Shown here one piece after another: positions 21,283 to 33,629 of a stretch of DNA of 64,000 nt (position 1 is the stretch's first letter; every line of letters starts with the position of its first letter). The DNA is from Whalleya microplaca (lineage: Eukaryota > Ascomycota > Sordariomycetes > Xylariales > Xylariaceae). Location of the stretch: positions 434,001 to 498,000 of the forward strand of contig MU385730.1 of the NCBI GenBank assembly GCA_022497155.1, given 5' to 3'. The translations under genes and the position numbers were made by a program. The notes beneath the pieces are model-generated. The model saw only the letters and a program-made list of their open reading frames with translations, did no database searches and was not told the origin of the DNA.

Positions 21283-22863
21283 TTATTTCTCCGCTCGTTT
21301 CCTCAGATTAACTCTCAAGCCTTCCTGTAGTACAAACCAGAAATTGTCAAAGCGGTACGACTTGCCGCCATCTTCAAGCTCCATATCGTAGCGAATGAGC
21401 AAATTCGGAATCAGTTTTGTCGTCTCCATTATGCTGATCCACCGGCCGCTGCATGTGTGCGCACCATGGCCAAAGGTCAGGAAGGATCGGTTCATTAATT
21501 TCAGCTGTTCACCGTCTGTGACGGATGGCAGCCACCTCTCGGGCCAGAACTTATCTGGGTCCGGGAAGACGTCCGGGTTCCTGTGGAGAATCCAAGGGTT
21601 CAGGCCAACTTCAGCCCCTGCTGGTAGCTTGTATCCACAGATAAGAGCGCCGCCAGCCGGCACCGTTCGCGCGAGCATCATCCCAACAGAAGGATGCAAG
21701 CGCATGCCCTCCTTGATGACGGCTCCAAGGTATTCTATCTTGTTGGCCTCGGCGTAGCCAACGGGGAAGGAGAGGTTTGCATTCTGGATCTCGCTCACAA
21801 GTTTGTGGTAGGCTTCTGGCGTTTTCAGAAGATGGTAGATGATACCACGCATGGCTGTCGCCGTCGTGTCGCTTCCGGCTGTGATGTTGCCAAACGCGTG
21901 AGCCAATACCTCACGATCGTTGATGGATTTTGGGTTATCCCTCTGGTTGAAGATAAGTCGCTGCAGAAAGGTCATAGCACCATCCTCCGAGACTCGTGCT
22001 CTCCCCTTTTCAACCTCGGCGTTAGCGACAGCCTGCATGTCGTCGGCGCTTCCACCATCGTCGCCGCCGAAAACCCAGCCGGCAATGACTGGGTTGGCTA
22101 GCAAGAACTTGTGAGTCCACGCGACTTGTCCAAACTATTACAATATCAGCCCTGTGCCCCAGAGGAGGACGGCGAATGGGATTGGGAGTTGACATACCAC
22201 GGCCATATACCAGCTAGCCAGCTTCATGATTCTGTGAATGCCTAAAACGTCACCTCGGCTCATGTAGTCGAAGTCATTTGCAAACGTCAAGGCAAAGACA
22301 GCATCCATAGTGTAGTTAGCAATCATGGCCCCAAAGTCGACAGCTTCTCCCCTGTCCGCGTACTCGTCGAGCTTCTTCACGAACCGCTCTGTGACTGGCT
22401 CGATCCACGGCTCCATGTTCACGAGGCCATTCATAGAGTAGGCGTTCGCCGCATTTCTCTTCATGCGCGTGTGGAGCTCTCTGTCGTTGATGATGAACGT
22501 GTCCGGGATGAGTCCCTCCTCATCGTAGGCTTCCGAGAGCTCGTAGAACGGCGACTTGAGAAACTTGGTGCCAATGCCATATAGCTGATTAATCTCTGCC
22601 GGATCCGATATCGAGAAAGAATTCGGAGCAAGGCGAACAATCTTGCCGTACTTCCGGTGTAGTTCTATGTCGTCCTCATGGCTGCGACCTTTCAAGACCG
22701 ACACGATCCGCGGGATGGGCGATATGCTGCGGATGAACGGGCCCGGTATTTTGTTCAGGCCTCGGCGGTAGCGCTGGACGAGGAGGTAGATGACCAGAGC
22801 CGCCGAGAGAGCTGCATACCAGTTTTCGCGCAGCGCGCGTATCAGTTGAACTGAGCTGGCCAT
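21283..22863 (-). CDS. cytochrome P450 monooxygenase, pisatin-demethylase/benzoate-hydroxylase-like
   Basis: Two exons, 22863-22198 and 22134-21283 (intron 63 bp, GTATGT...AATAG), 505 residues. An N-terminal membrane anchor (about 15-32) is followed by the proline hinge I-P-G-P-F. The I-helix oxygen motif is A-G-S-D-T-T (308-313), the K-helix E-G-M-R at 364-367 is the ExxR pair, and the haem loop F-G-H-G-A-H-T-C-S-G places the haem thiolate at Cys450. All key residues are present, so it should be a functional ER-bound oxygenase. The overall pattern resembles fungal CYP57/CYP53-like enzymes that attack plant phenolics, but the family number cannot be fixed without alignment. Divergent from the permease at 23693. 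Confidence 0.92.
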
Positions 22864-23692
22864 GTAGACCGGGCTTTTCGACGAATATTTCAGATGCTAG
22901 CTCTCCTCGACGACGGTGTGTATGTTACCAAGACATGTATTTTGGTAAGGTTAAGATGATGTATGCAGTATCGCTGCTTAACATGTGGCACACGGCGGCG
23001 GCGCGGGTCCTTAGAGCGGTATGAGGAAAGATGATCGATATTGGGGTCCAAGGCCAAGACAGGAGACATCCTTGGCAAAGTATGTACAGCCCACATAGAC
23101 TAGGGGGGTGCCTTGCGCTAATGGTACCCTCTCTCAGCTCTGGACCGGCGATCTAGATTTCCCCCAGATTCAGGGGTGAGGATAATATGGATCTATTGAC
23201 GGCACTTCTATGATAAGAGCATAGGCAAAGTCGCCGATTGGCTAAGAATTATCCGCCGTCGCAACGTACCCAACGCAGCCAGTGAGGAATTCTTCCTCTC
23301 TATCACATGAGCACTCAAGGTGGACAAAATAATTGGCGGTAATAAATTTGAGGCTTCGGACAAGAAGTTATCTACCCTCCAGCTCTTATCCCACATACAT
23401 ACGTACACACAGACACCGTTATCCATAGTAACTTTCCAAATGCCGTCAAAGTTGCCGAGCGTAGATCAATCAAGCTTTCTGAAAGTAGTGTTCATATCTT
23501 TCCGCCTAAACTAACTGCACCCTTAATGTGATATTACTGTAATACTACTTCGTATATAGCTGAACTAGTGACTAAACAAATCGTTTGACCGTGACAGTTC
23601 GAGTGTTCAAATATCTCCACCATCCACCAGAGCATGAGCCTTATCGTGCGAAGTAGTTCCTCTTAACAGTAGAATTAATATTATCCGCTAAT
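22864..23692. promoter_or_regulatory. divergent promoter region of the P450 and permease genes
   Basis: 829 bp between two divergent ATGs. I see no clear palindrome or repeat. The arrangement suggests co-regulation of uptake and oxidation. Confidence 0.4.
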
Positions 23693-25911
23693 ATGGCCGA
23701 TGACGCACAGCGGAAACACGACGCTAAGGTCGCCGCAAAACTGAGCGGCGACGATGCACAAGACATTCTTGCGCTCGGCAAGCAGCAAGTATTCGTGCGC
23801 AAATATGGGTTTTGGACAGTCTTTGGCATTGCCGTGTGCACCAGCGGAACGGTAAGCCATGCATCATATTAAATATTTAGATGCTTAATCACAGCTGACA
23901 ACTATATTCATGCGTAGTGGGAAGGAATTACTGCGGCCGTCGCCCAAGCACTGAACAGTGGCGGCCCAGGCGCCCTTCTCTACGGCTACATCGCAGCGGC
24001 TGCGTTTTCGCTCGTAAATGTGGCCTCACTGGCCGAGTTGGCAAGGTAGGTTCGACATAAAAAATTGCGTACCTTTTAACCTCTGGGCCTCGAGCTGACG
24101 ATTGGATGACGCAGTGCGTGGCCGACCAGCGGCGCTCTGTATCATTGGAACATGGTGAGTTCCTGGCAGCCTACCTACGTCGGGCTTTGGCCCTTCGGGT
24201 TCGAAATGGAGCGAGGAATAACAGAATTATAGACATTGGCCCCTCCCAAATACCGACCGTTCATGGTAAGCGGCTCTTCGCCAATTTGAGAATACGTTGG
24301 CTAAACACAACTCAAGGGCTTCATAACAGGCTACCTGATTGTGGGAACTGGCTGGCTGGGGATTACAAGTGCAATGTCCGGGGTCGCAATTCAGTTACAG
24401 TCCTACCTTATCCTTTCCCGGCCAGAATATGTTGCTGAGAGATGGCATATGGCTTTGGTATGTACGATAGGAAATCTGCGGCATTCAGCCGCCTACCTGG
24501 TTGCATTTTCTGACACTGGTTTAGATATTCTGGGGATTTATGCTAGTTGGCTCGGGTCTACATTTATGCAGCGCCAAGGCTATCGAGTTCTTGAATATCT
24601 CGGGTGAGTTTCGAGCGCACATCACGAACTAGTTGTACGTCTTGCCTGACAATAGTTTAGCAATGGTGATCCACGTGTTCGGATATGTCGCCGTCATCAT
24701 CGTCTTGCTCGTATGCACAAAGGAGAAACACACCGCCGAGTGGGTTTTCACGGGATTTCAGAATTACAGTGGCTGGAGTAGCGGAATGGCATGGTGTATC
24801 GGCCTACTCAGTTCCGTATACGGTTTCGGAGGTCTGGAGACTGCTGCGTATTACTCGGAAGAGACCCAACACGCCTCGAGAACCATCCCAAGAGCCAGTA
24901 AGTTATCAGCACCACCTTCGCGAGCCTTTTGGACAAAGGTTAATAACTTCTGAATAGTGTTCTATAATGTCCTTGCAAACGGACTGCTTACGTTCCCCTT
25001 TATAATTGTGTTCTTGTTCTGTGTCGGTGATCTCGAAAGCGTTCTGTCGAGCCCGATTGGGACGATGTCTCCGACAACTCAGGTATATTTGTTCTTATCC
25101 TGGTTCTTGCCGCTCTCTAACTGGTCTAGATATATGTAAATGCAACGGGTTCCATAACTGGAGGCATCCTCATGAACTGTATGGCCACGATGATCGCGTT
25201 TGTCTCGGCTGTCGATGCTATAGGCTCCGGGTCCCGCGCCTTGTTCGCCATGGCACGCGACGGCATGTTTCCAAAGTGGCTTGCCCATGTTGATCCTCGC
25301 TTCGACGTGCCCGTGAGGGCCATGGCGGTGATCGTCTTTCCGCCCATGCTCATCATCCTCATTTATATCGGCAACACTACCGCATTCTACGGCTTCATGT
25401 CCGGAATTCTGGTGTCGATCATGGGGCTGTACGCGATACCAATCGGGATTCTCCTATCCAATAGGCTCCGAAACAAGATAGAGATGGGCCCCTGGAACCT
25501 TGGAAAACTCGGACCATTTGTCAATATCATGGCACTTATGTGGTGTTCTTTCCTCATGATCGTACTGAGTTTCCCAACTACCAACCCAGTGACATACCAA
25601 AACATGTGCGTCGTTTTCCATCGAAAGACCCCTTGTCCCATTTCGTGTGGCCATGCTGACCCATTTCGTGTTTCGTTTATAGGAACTATGCCTCCCTCCT
25701 TGTTGGTGGCATTGTCATTTTCTCGATCGTATTCTGGTTTACCTACGGTAAACGATCAGGTTATAAGGGCGGCATCGTCGAAATACAGGCAGAGGCTATC
25801 TGCGGAAATGAAATTGAGGGAAGTTCGACAAATGATGATGATACCAAAGCCGCAATTGAAGCCGCTACCGCTAAGACACACACTCGTGACGTCTCTGGAA
25901 GCGAAGCTTAA
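23693..25911 (+). CDS. APC-superfamily amino acid/choline/GABA-type permease
   Basis: Ten exons: 23693-23851, 23918-24045, 24115-24154, 24233-24265, 24317-24457, 24525-24603, 24661-24897, 24958-25082, 25130-25605, 25683-25911. These sum to 1647 nt, 548 residues, with GT-AG at every junction and no stop. The N-terminus (F-V-R-K-Y-G-F-W-T-V-F-G-I) followed by about twelve hydrophobic segments is typical of the fungal UGA4/HNM1-like branch of the amino acid-polyamine-organocation family. Mid-protein signatures include S-A-W-P-T-S-G-A-L-Y-H-W and Y-G-F-G-G-L-E-T-A-A-Y-Y-S-E-E-T. The C-terminal tail is hydrophilic and acidic, probably cytosolic. Exon 4 is only 33 nt. The likely role is plasma-membrane uptake of an amine or amino-acid-like substrate. 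It could supply the substrate of the neighbouring oxidative enzymes. Confidence 0.88.
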
Positions 25912-27908
25912 GCGGCTGATGCCGGTTGCGGACAATAGGTCTGGATATTTAGACTATTATATTGACGATGGATTTTACGCGGTATCTGAAGAATACCTGG
26001 CTACCATTAAGTCGTCACCGTCCTTCCATTATCGTGGCCCATGCCAAGGCATTTATATGCTTCGTAGAGGAGCAGCTGCCTCGGTCTGTTATTTGTGATG
26101 CTATGAAAAGTGTTTCTCATATCGCGTACGTTTACATTAGCGAAGATGCTGCGCCATAGTCTTCCATCGCAGACGTGGAAATTGAAATATCCATTGTGGC
26201 TTGTAAGCAGGTGGGATTCTTGCAGAGAACCCTTTGAGGCCTGACGAGACAGGTCGGTTTCTTGGATTCTAATTGGGAGCAGGTTTAAAACTTATGTTGT
26301 GTAGTTCGTCAGACGAACCTAGGGCCTATCGTCACCTGCCACACCAAATGTTCAGGGGTAGGTTTAACGCTGCTGTCACACATCACCTACTTCACGTTCT
26401 AGCCTTACAGTATGAGTTGGTAAATAACTATACAAGGTTACACTAAATACAGTCGGTCAACCCGATATTGCTCATCATCATCGTCACTGCCAGTGAGCCA
26501 TGGGTTAGCTCCAGTAAGATACCTAGCATTCAACTGTGCCAATTCGCGATTCTTCTCAGAAGAATGGATCGCAGCGAGGCGGATCGCGACTACGTACCCT
26601 ACGATCCGACTATAGACCTGACATATTTAGGCTGTAAAGATGAACTCGGAATCATACGATAGACCTGCCAAGCAAAGACCTGCCAAGCAACTACAGGCAG
26701 GCCGGGGGAGGGGTCTCATGCGCTGCACCAGTTAGCTGATGAAATTTGATCAGCAGACCAGTTCATTGACATTGGTCTCAATATATTATAGCTCGTAGAC
26801 ACGATCATCGCTAGGAAAACACCTCCGGTAGAGCGGTGATGTTTGATTTTGGGGTGCAAAATCGAATCATTTCGTGGGGCCATATACTTGTGTACTTGGT
26901 GCAGGATGGCCACGCGGCCACAATAGGGGGATTATTCGAAGCACCTATAGATTAGCGAGATCTCCAGTATAACCAACGCCACAATACTGTGTCGGATAGA
27001 TTGATCTACCATATCAACGTTCAGTATTGGCGTGGACTTTGTGACCGGTCGTACATAGGTACTTGTTCTGTCGGGCATTCAGCCCTATGCGCCGGTAGGC
27101 TGGCGATGTCATCGCGCTAATGCAGGTACCCGAAATATCGGGCCCTTTTACATTTCCGATGAGGACGTCAACTGCCAGCGGCATCGTTCAATGTTCTCAC
27201 TACAGCAAAACACGTCGACCCGACCGCATGACGCTATGTACTATGTATCTGTGTACGTGTCCTGCAGAACGAGCTTGTACGGTCTTGGTCACGGAGGGAT
27301 ATCGGTCTGTAGTTAAGACCTGTCACTCCGCTAAGACTTCGGGCTGTGTTGAAAAGGAACAGTCGACACATTTTGATGGGCATTTATATGTTTCCCGACG
27401 GTTGAGCATAAGTGTTTTTCACTGGGAACTTTATCTAGGTGGTTATTATGGCGGGAAAGAATACCGGCTTGTCAATGTCGAGCCGATACCAGGGACGGTT
27501 AGGAGCATTGCAACGACGTTAGAAGAACAGTGTATACATAGATGTCAGCTGAGTAGCATATACTTCGGCAACGCCAAAACAGAAATATAACGCGACTGAC
27601 CAGGTGTGCAACGCCATTGCGTAGCCGGGCACTACGTGTATCATTGCTCGACACGAGCCTCATAAGTCAACCTTACTCTCATCTTCCAATTGACGTTTAT
27701 GCCTTGGCCCCTCCACTATGAATAACCGACCTACGTGATATCAATATTGTAGAGGTTAAACAATACACCATCATTCATACTAGGAGACTCCTTCATTCGA
27801 GAAGTCTACACCGTGATGACAGATACGGACTGGACGTCAAGTCAATGGAAGGAAGTGACGGGGACAATGATAGGAGTGGGAATGCCTGTTCAACATTGAA
27901 CATCTGTA
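25912..27908. other. 2-kb intergenic region without a supported gene
   Basis: Contains a 156-codon open frame at 27120-27590 starting with ATG. Its product has no recognisable domain, signal peptide or splice structure, and it is cysteine-rich in no regular pattern. I leave it uncalled. A short tandem (AGACCTGCCAAGCAA, twice) lies near 26661-26691. Confidence 0.45.
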
Positions 27909-29764
27909 TTATAATCGTGCTGGTGCGTTCACTAAGGGGTCATGGAATCCATGAAACCCCATTGCAACAGCAAAGTCGCACTCGGCACGACCTAATTCAT
28001 CCATAGTCTTCGCGTCCAAGCAGACGAGGTAACTCGTCTTTCCGACGCCATCCAGGATAACACTTAAAAGCACACCATCATCTTCGTCCAGGTCCCTGTC
28101 GCCATCATCGGGCGCTCTAGGGCGCGGCACGAAGATGGCCTCTCCCGGCGTATGCCCCTTCGGGTTATCCCAGAACACCGTCTCCCGGGTCTCCAAGTCC
28201 GTCTTCACGATGGTGTCGAGCAGGGTGCTCCGCCCGTGGTTAGCGAGGCTATAGACGTAACGATGTTTCTTCGTCGTGTAGGCCGGGTTGATGGTAGGCA
28301 GCTCGCCGGCATGCGGCGCCTTGATCTCGAAGACCTTCTCAGGCGTGCCTCTCCTTGCGGAATCCTCAGCTCCCGGGCCTAGAGTGGGGACTCGGAATTT
28401 GTATCTGGTCAGCCGGGCAAGGGAGTCACGAGTGCGTGTTTCATCGCCCCAGAAATTCTTCGCTGCGCCGTTGTTCTGCAATATGACATCCATCTCGAAA
28501 CTTCGGATCACGTCGATGGAGGGGTACTCGATGACGTCGCACAACACCTCGACGTTGCCCATTTTCTCGTCCCTCTCCTCGAAGGCGTTTATGCTATGGA
28601 AGAAGAAGCCTGCTGGGCTGTCATATGCCGCAACGACCCCACGGTCGCCACGGCGGTCTACGATGAACCATTTACATGATTTAGACTCGTCGAATGGTTG
28701 AATCGCGTCGGCCAGGTTGCCTTCCCATGTGATCTTGGCTCCATTAAGACCCAGATGTGATGACGGAACACATAATATCACGAAGGAGGGCGAGAGGAAG
28801 AAGGAGTGGATGTATGCCGGTTGCACATCGGACTGACTAATCGTTGCTAGGATATCTGTTGTTCCAGTAGACGCGTTGGTTCGGAAGATCCGGTATGTTG
28901 CATAGCGTCCCAAGTCAAGATTGAAGTTGAAAAAGTCACCAGTTTCGGGGTCTCGTTGGGCATGAGCACAGCTAAGCAGCCCTGTGAGGAGTGGATGCAA
29001 TTTCTTCTGAGTGGCAATGCCTATAGGCTCGAGGGTATGCTGGTCAATTTCTTTGATGACACAGGCGTCGGTCTGGAGCCATAAGCTCCTGACGCCCCCT
29101 CGATGGCCTGACTGCATGGCTCCTCCCTGTGCCCTCGAGTTCAGGGCTGGGATGTTGGGCTGTACAGTGACACAAACGTTTTCCATGGCAGGGTCCAGTT
29201 GTGCGGGAGTTCCTCGCCATACACTCATGATTTTTCCAAATATGCCGATACAAGGATCTCTACGCTGACCAAAGCTGATGTCGGGTCTCCGCCCATCTCT
29301 TTTGACGGCATCGAAAAGTGCTTGGGCTTGGCGCCTCGACGAGTACTCGACCTTGACTGGGGCTTCGCTATCGGCAGAACTGGCGATGATGTTGAATTTA
29401 TGTGAATGACTAAAGCCGTCAAACCAATGCGTAGTACGAAAAGTTCCTGTTGGGGTGTTTTCGATGGTGTACTGACCAGGGCCAGTGCGATATAGCGTGC
29501 CGGCAGCCCAATTTGGAATTGAGCCTTTCACGGCAAGCTCTACAGGTCCGCGTACTTCGGTAAGGCCTTCAAACTATGATGTCTCGTCAATGTGTGTATC
29601 GAAATGAGGAAGTCAGAAGAACATACTCCTGCCTCGTTGGGCCAGTCATCAAAATCTGCTCTCACCCGACTCTTCACGACCACCTCGTAGTCTTCATCTT
29701 CATCCTCCATGCCCCTGTGGAGATTCCAATTGCTCGTAGGCAGGTCCTTAGTGCTTGTCGCCAT
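27909..29764 (-). CDS. carotenoid/stilbene cleavage oxygenase (RPE65/CCD family)
   Basis: Two exons, 29764-29627 and 29573-27909 (intron 53 bp, GTATGT...CATAG), 600 residues. The family's four iron-binding histidines are all visible: His250 (S-C-A-H-A-Q), His302 (Y-I-H-S-F-F), His372 (F-F-F-H-S-I-N-A-F) and His587 (G-F-H-G). The N-terminus contains R-G-P-V-E-L-A-V-K-G-S-I-P and L-Y-R-T-G-P-G, as in fungal apocarotenoid-forming enzymes of the CAO-2/CarT kind. The related CAO-1 type cleaves resveratrol-like stilbenes. The protein should be a cytosolic non-haem Fe(II) dioxygenase. No carotenoid synthesis gene is in the window, so the substrate may be imported or plant-derived. Which of the two types it is cannot be settled by eye. 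Confidence 0.9.
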
Positions 29765-31675
29765 GATATCTCAAAATGGCAATGCTTGAAATTTGGATAG
29801 GCAATTATGATGGCGAAGCTGGACAATACAATTATGTCGAAGAGATGACAGAGTGTCTGTCTCATTTGGGGAGAAAGGTCTTGGGCCTCACGCCCTTCAA
29901 ATAGGAGTTAAGGCAGTGAGATGGCACCGTCGGAATATCTTTGGGTCAATGGATTTTGAAGCCCGTACTGCATAGCCAATGACTCTAGAACATCCGGCAC
30001 CTAAAAAAATGAGTGGGTTCCAACGATCCGGGCCAGGTCATACCAGTTCGTTCAGTAGGGAGCCGAATGCGAGTGGTTCAGCTGTTGTGTAAGTAGCCGT
30101 TAGATCTAAGATGGATGTCACGGACGCGTGAGATAAGTTGTCCAGTATTCCGCAAATGTGACGTTAGTTGGCGGCTTATTTAGACTTGGCCCAATAAGAT
30201 GCCAAGTTTTGATAAGCCCTAGCCGGCGTTGGTGAGATTAGAGGTGCTGCAATGGCTGGCACTAGGTGACTAGACCTGTACCATCGCTTGTGAAAACCGC
30301 TTTAAGACAGATCTAAATATAAGGATGACAAAGGTGGAGCATTGAATTAGACGTCTGGCTAAGTTGGACTGTTCCCATCATCGTTGCTGTACTGCGTAGA
30401 CCTGTCACTCGAAGTGACGTCGATATGATAAACAAGGTGGCTACGGCGGTGGGAATTTAGAACACAGACCGAGAGACAAAGGCTCCAATCCAAGGATCGT
30501 GGGATGTCTTACATGTGCCACTAACAAAACGCCCCGAATATCTTGAGGGAGAAACTCATTAACAAATTGATGAATAGATACATATAAACTGACCGGTTCG
30601 TCTCAGACGAATTCCACCAAATATATCTATTGGCAGTATGCATACATGGATCACAGTCTAAGCAGCTTAGGTGAATTCCCCGCAGCCTTAGTAAATACAG
30701 AATCTTGCTCGATATTGTTGTCATGATTCATACACATGTACGTAGTAGATGGCACGTCTATAAGAAATGAATATGATTGGTGGTATGCACCAGCGGGGCT
30801 GCGGACTCGGGATAATTCCCCCTGTGGGGTGCCTAGAACGTCCCAGATGGCTGGGCAGGGTACGCTACAGCTCGCCTGCTATTGGCTGTCCGTTCGCTAG
30901 ATTCCTGTACCATATAGCGAATGCGAGCTTATTATCCCTGCTTCGCTTTCAGTCCGACGCCATTTCAGCAGAATATATACGGAGTACGCAGGAGATATAT
31001 ACGGATCGTCCACCAATCAAATTCCCATGGTCGAGAGATATCTGCTGACAAAAGAAGATCTAGGTTATATATATGTACGTTGCCAAAATAGCTTCGAAAG
31101 GGACATCCTTAAACTCTTATCAGCATCCTTTGTCACGTAGTTCGTCCTGGGAAACAAAGACTGTAGGTGTGTGGTACCTACTGTGCTGTATGTATTTTAT
31201 GTCCTTGCTGTCGTTGGCATGACTTATAGTATAAGAAAACAAGCACATATTATTTCTCATTATGTCGCTGCTCTTCTTGCTAGCTACACATCTTGGCTAA
31301 ATTTTACATAAATAAGTAGGCTTGATGTCGACACCCTTTCCCGGTAGATAACATATATACCAATAGTCTACATGCTATTATAACAAATGAATATTGCTAA
31401 GCATACCTAGTCAAATAAACTTATTTAAACGGCAATACAACAACAGAACGTCACATATTCCTTACGTAGACCAACATGTGTTATATAAGCATCCCTACAT
31501 CGCCACACGTTCGGTATGTTTTCTTGGCTGCTTGGCAATACTTCAGCCACAAGAGTGCGGGATGACACTTTACCAAATGAGGGCAGGTAAAAACGCATGG
31601 GCCTCTTTGCCTCATCTTGATCTCACCTCATGCTTCTAGCTAGTCAGGAGACAAGAACTATATGAATGGGCGCAG
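29765..31675. other. 1.9-kb intergenic region without a supported gene
   Basis: Divergent promoter space between the cleavage oxygenase and the peptidase-like gene. I see only short unsupported open stretches. Confidence 0.45.
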
Positions 31676-33442
31676 ATGAACATTGATACCATGGACGAGA
31701 AGCGACCACTCGCGAAAGGCGACGTGCCGACCTATCAATCCCGGCAAGCCAGATACTTGCGCCCAAAGCCGTTATTGATCTTCGGCATCTTAATCTTCCT
31801 TGCAAACGTTCACGTTCGGCTATTTCCCACATCACGCCTTTCGCTGCCCGTTCATAAACAATGCCATGAGGGGCGACTCACCTATGCTGGTGAACACATC
31901 AGCTGGGAGGTTTGTGGGGATCTGAACGGTCGCCCACTCGAGTGTAGTAGCATCGATGTCCCAATGGACCAGTTTAGCGAGGAGAACTCGGGCAACAAGA
32001 CCTTCAGTGTTCCGTTGATTCGGCTACGTGGTAGAAACGCCACGCAGAACCTTCTTCTCAATCCTGGCGGCCCGGGTGGATCGGGCGTCGAGTTCCTCTA
32101 CAGGAAGGGAGAGCAGCTGAACACTATCGTAGGCGTGAATTTCCACCTATTGTCGTTCGATCCCCGCGGCATCAACGGTAGCAAGCCCCTAGTCACATGC
32201 TATCCCGACAAGGAGACACGTCGAGCACTAGCCGAAGTGAGGGGCAGTAGAGTTGTCGAAGACAGCCCCGAGCTCTACGCATGGACGCAGAACTTTGTGA
32301 AGGCTTGCGCCGAGACTATGGGCGAGCACGGCAAGTACATAAACACGCCACAGACGGCTGCCGACATGAACAGCATCCTAGACGCCGTTGGCCAGGACGA
32401 TTTGGTCTATTGGGGCTTCAGCTACGGCACGATTCTGGGCCAGACGTATGCCGGGCTCTTCCCCGAGAGATCCAGACGTGTCATCATTGATGGAGTAGCC
32501 AATCAGTTCGATTGGTATGAAGGGCTTCTCGACGCTGAGACAATGGTCGACACGGAGAATGTATTTGATGGTTTCTTTGACGAATGCGTCAAGGCAGGCG
32601 AAAACTGTACCCTAGCGTCGCTAGCAGCATCCAAAGAGGAGTTGTGGGACAAGACCATGGCCCTTGCATCCGACCTGGATGAACAGCCGTTAAGCGTATA
32701 CGTCAACAACTCCGTCTATGGCCTCCTTAACTACGAAAAGTTGTTGTACAACGCTGTTTTCCCGGCACTGTATAAGCCAGCGAACTGGTACACGCTTGCC
32801 GACAACCTGGCGAAGTGGCTTCAAGGGAATGCAACTGAAGCCTTTTTGGCGTACGGGCGAGGCGATGCTTGGGACTTGGCTGGCGATGCGAACAGCTTTG
32901 TTACCTTCAATGACGGCGCCTCAGGTACCGATCACTGGCCCCAAGACCGACAGTCCTTGCTTGAAAAGCTCCTGCCGTTCATGAATCAGAGTCTCTTTTC
33001 GCTGACCGAGTACCAGACATATTACTCGAAGCAGCAATGGTCCATCCCGCGAACCCACCACTATGTCCCGCGGATAGGAGTCAAGACCGCGCACCCCTTG
33101 CTCATTCTGTCTACCACATATGATCCCGTTTGTCCGTTAGTGTCGGCACGATCAGCAAAAGCGGCATTCGAAGGGAGTCAGATTGTAGAAGTTAGAGGTT
33201 ACGGACACTGCTCAGTTGCGATACCATCTACATGCCTTGCTAAACATGTGCGCGCTTTTCTAGTCGACGGTACGATACCGGAGAACTACACGCAATGTGA
33301 AAGCGACGGCGCGTACTTTCTCAAGCCAGAGGAGGATGGGAAGGTTGTTGCCTTGAAGCATTTCGATGACGAGGAAGAACACAGACTACACATCGCCCAG
33401 GTGCAACTGGCAAAGGATTGGACTTGGCCCCGGCGGGGATAA
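31676..33442 (+). CDS. membrane-anchored alpha/beta hydrolase, tripeptidyl-aminopeptidase (TAP)-like
   Basis: A single-exon gene encoding 588 residues. A hydrophobic segment at about 31-50 follows a basic cytoplasmic tail, giving a type II anchor or uncleaved signal. The hydrolase core starts with L-N-P-G-G-P-G-G-S-G (oxyanion region, 128-137) and F-D-P-R-G (161-165). The nucleophile is Ser249 in G-F-S-Y-G, and the TAP-like C-terminal domain provides Asp483 (T-Y-D-P-V) and His511 (G-Y-G-H-C-S). Several N-x-S/T sites suggest passage through the secretory route. Relatives remove N-terminal peptides or hydrolyse small esters and amides; the substrate is unknown here. Confidence 0.9.
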   Translation: MNIDTMDEKRPLAKGDVPTYQSRQARYLRPKPLLIFGILIFLANVHVRLFPTSRLSLPVHKQCHEGRLTYAGEHISWEVCGDLNGRPLECSSIDVPMDQFSEENSGNKTFSVPLIRLRGRNATQNLLLNPGGPGGSGVEFLYRKGEQLNTIVGVNFHLLSFDPRGINGSKPLVTCYPDKETRRALAEVRGSRVVEDSPELYAWTQNFVKACAETMGEHGKYINTPQTAADMNSILDAVGQDDLVYWGFSYGTILGQTYAGLFPERSRRVIIDGVANQFDWYEGLLDAETMVDTENVFDGFFDECVKAGENCTLASLAASKEELWDKTMALASDLDEQPLSVYVNNSVYGLLNYEKLLYNAVFPALYKPANWYTLADNLAKWLQGNATEAFLAYGRGDAWDLAGDANSFVTFNDGASGTDHWPQDRQSLLEKLLPFMNQSLFSLTEYQTYYSKQQWSIPRTHHYVPRIGVKTAHPLLILSTTYDPVCPLVSARSAKAAFEGSQIVEVRGYGHCSVAIPSTCLAKHVRAFLVDGTIPENYTQCESDGAYFLKPEEDGKVVALKHFDDEEEHRLHIAQVQLAKDWTWPRRG

Positions 33443-33629
33443 GCATCCACACTATGGTGGACTTAGTGTAAATAAGACCTGATGAGTTCTAGGCCAGGCC
33501 AGGAGCCAGGCCAGGACGCGTTCGGATGTTAATTAAATTGGTACGTCCATAAATTGACACCTTGATCATCTCGAGTTTTATTTCCCTAATACCTTAAAAG
33601 TCGAAATATCACCCCATCTCGGCCAATTC

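Noticed and set aside
24046..24660. apparent frameshifts in the permease suggesting a pseudogene
   Set aside because: All frame changes are explained by short GT-AG introns; the ten exons give one uninterrupted 548-residue frame.
27120..27590. 156-codon ATG frame between the permease and the cleavage oxygenase
   Set aside because: No recognisable domain, signal peptide or neighbour logic; the composition looks random. Transcript evidence would change this.
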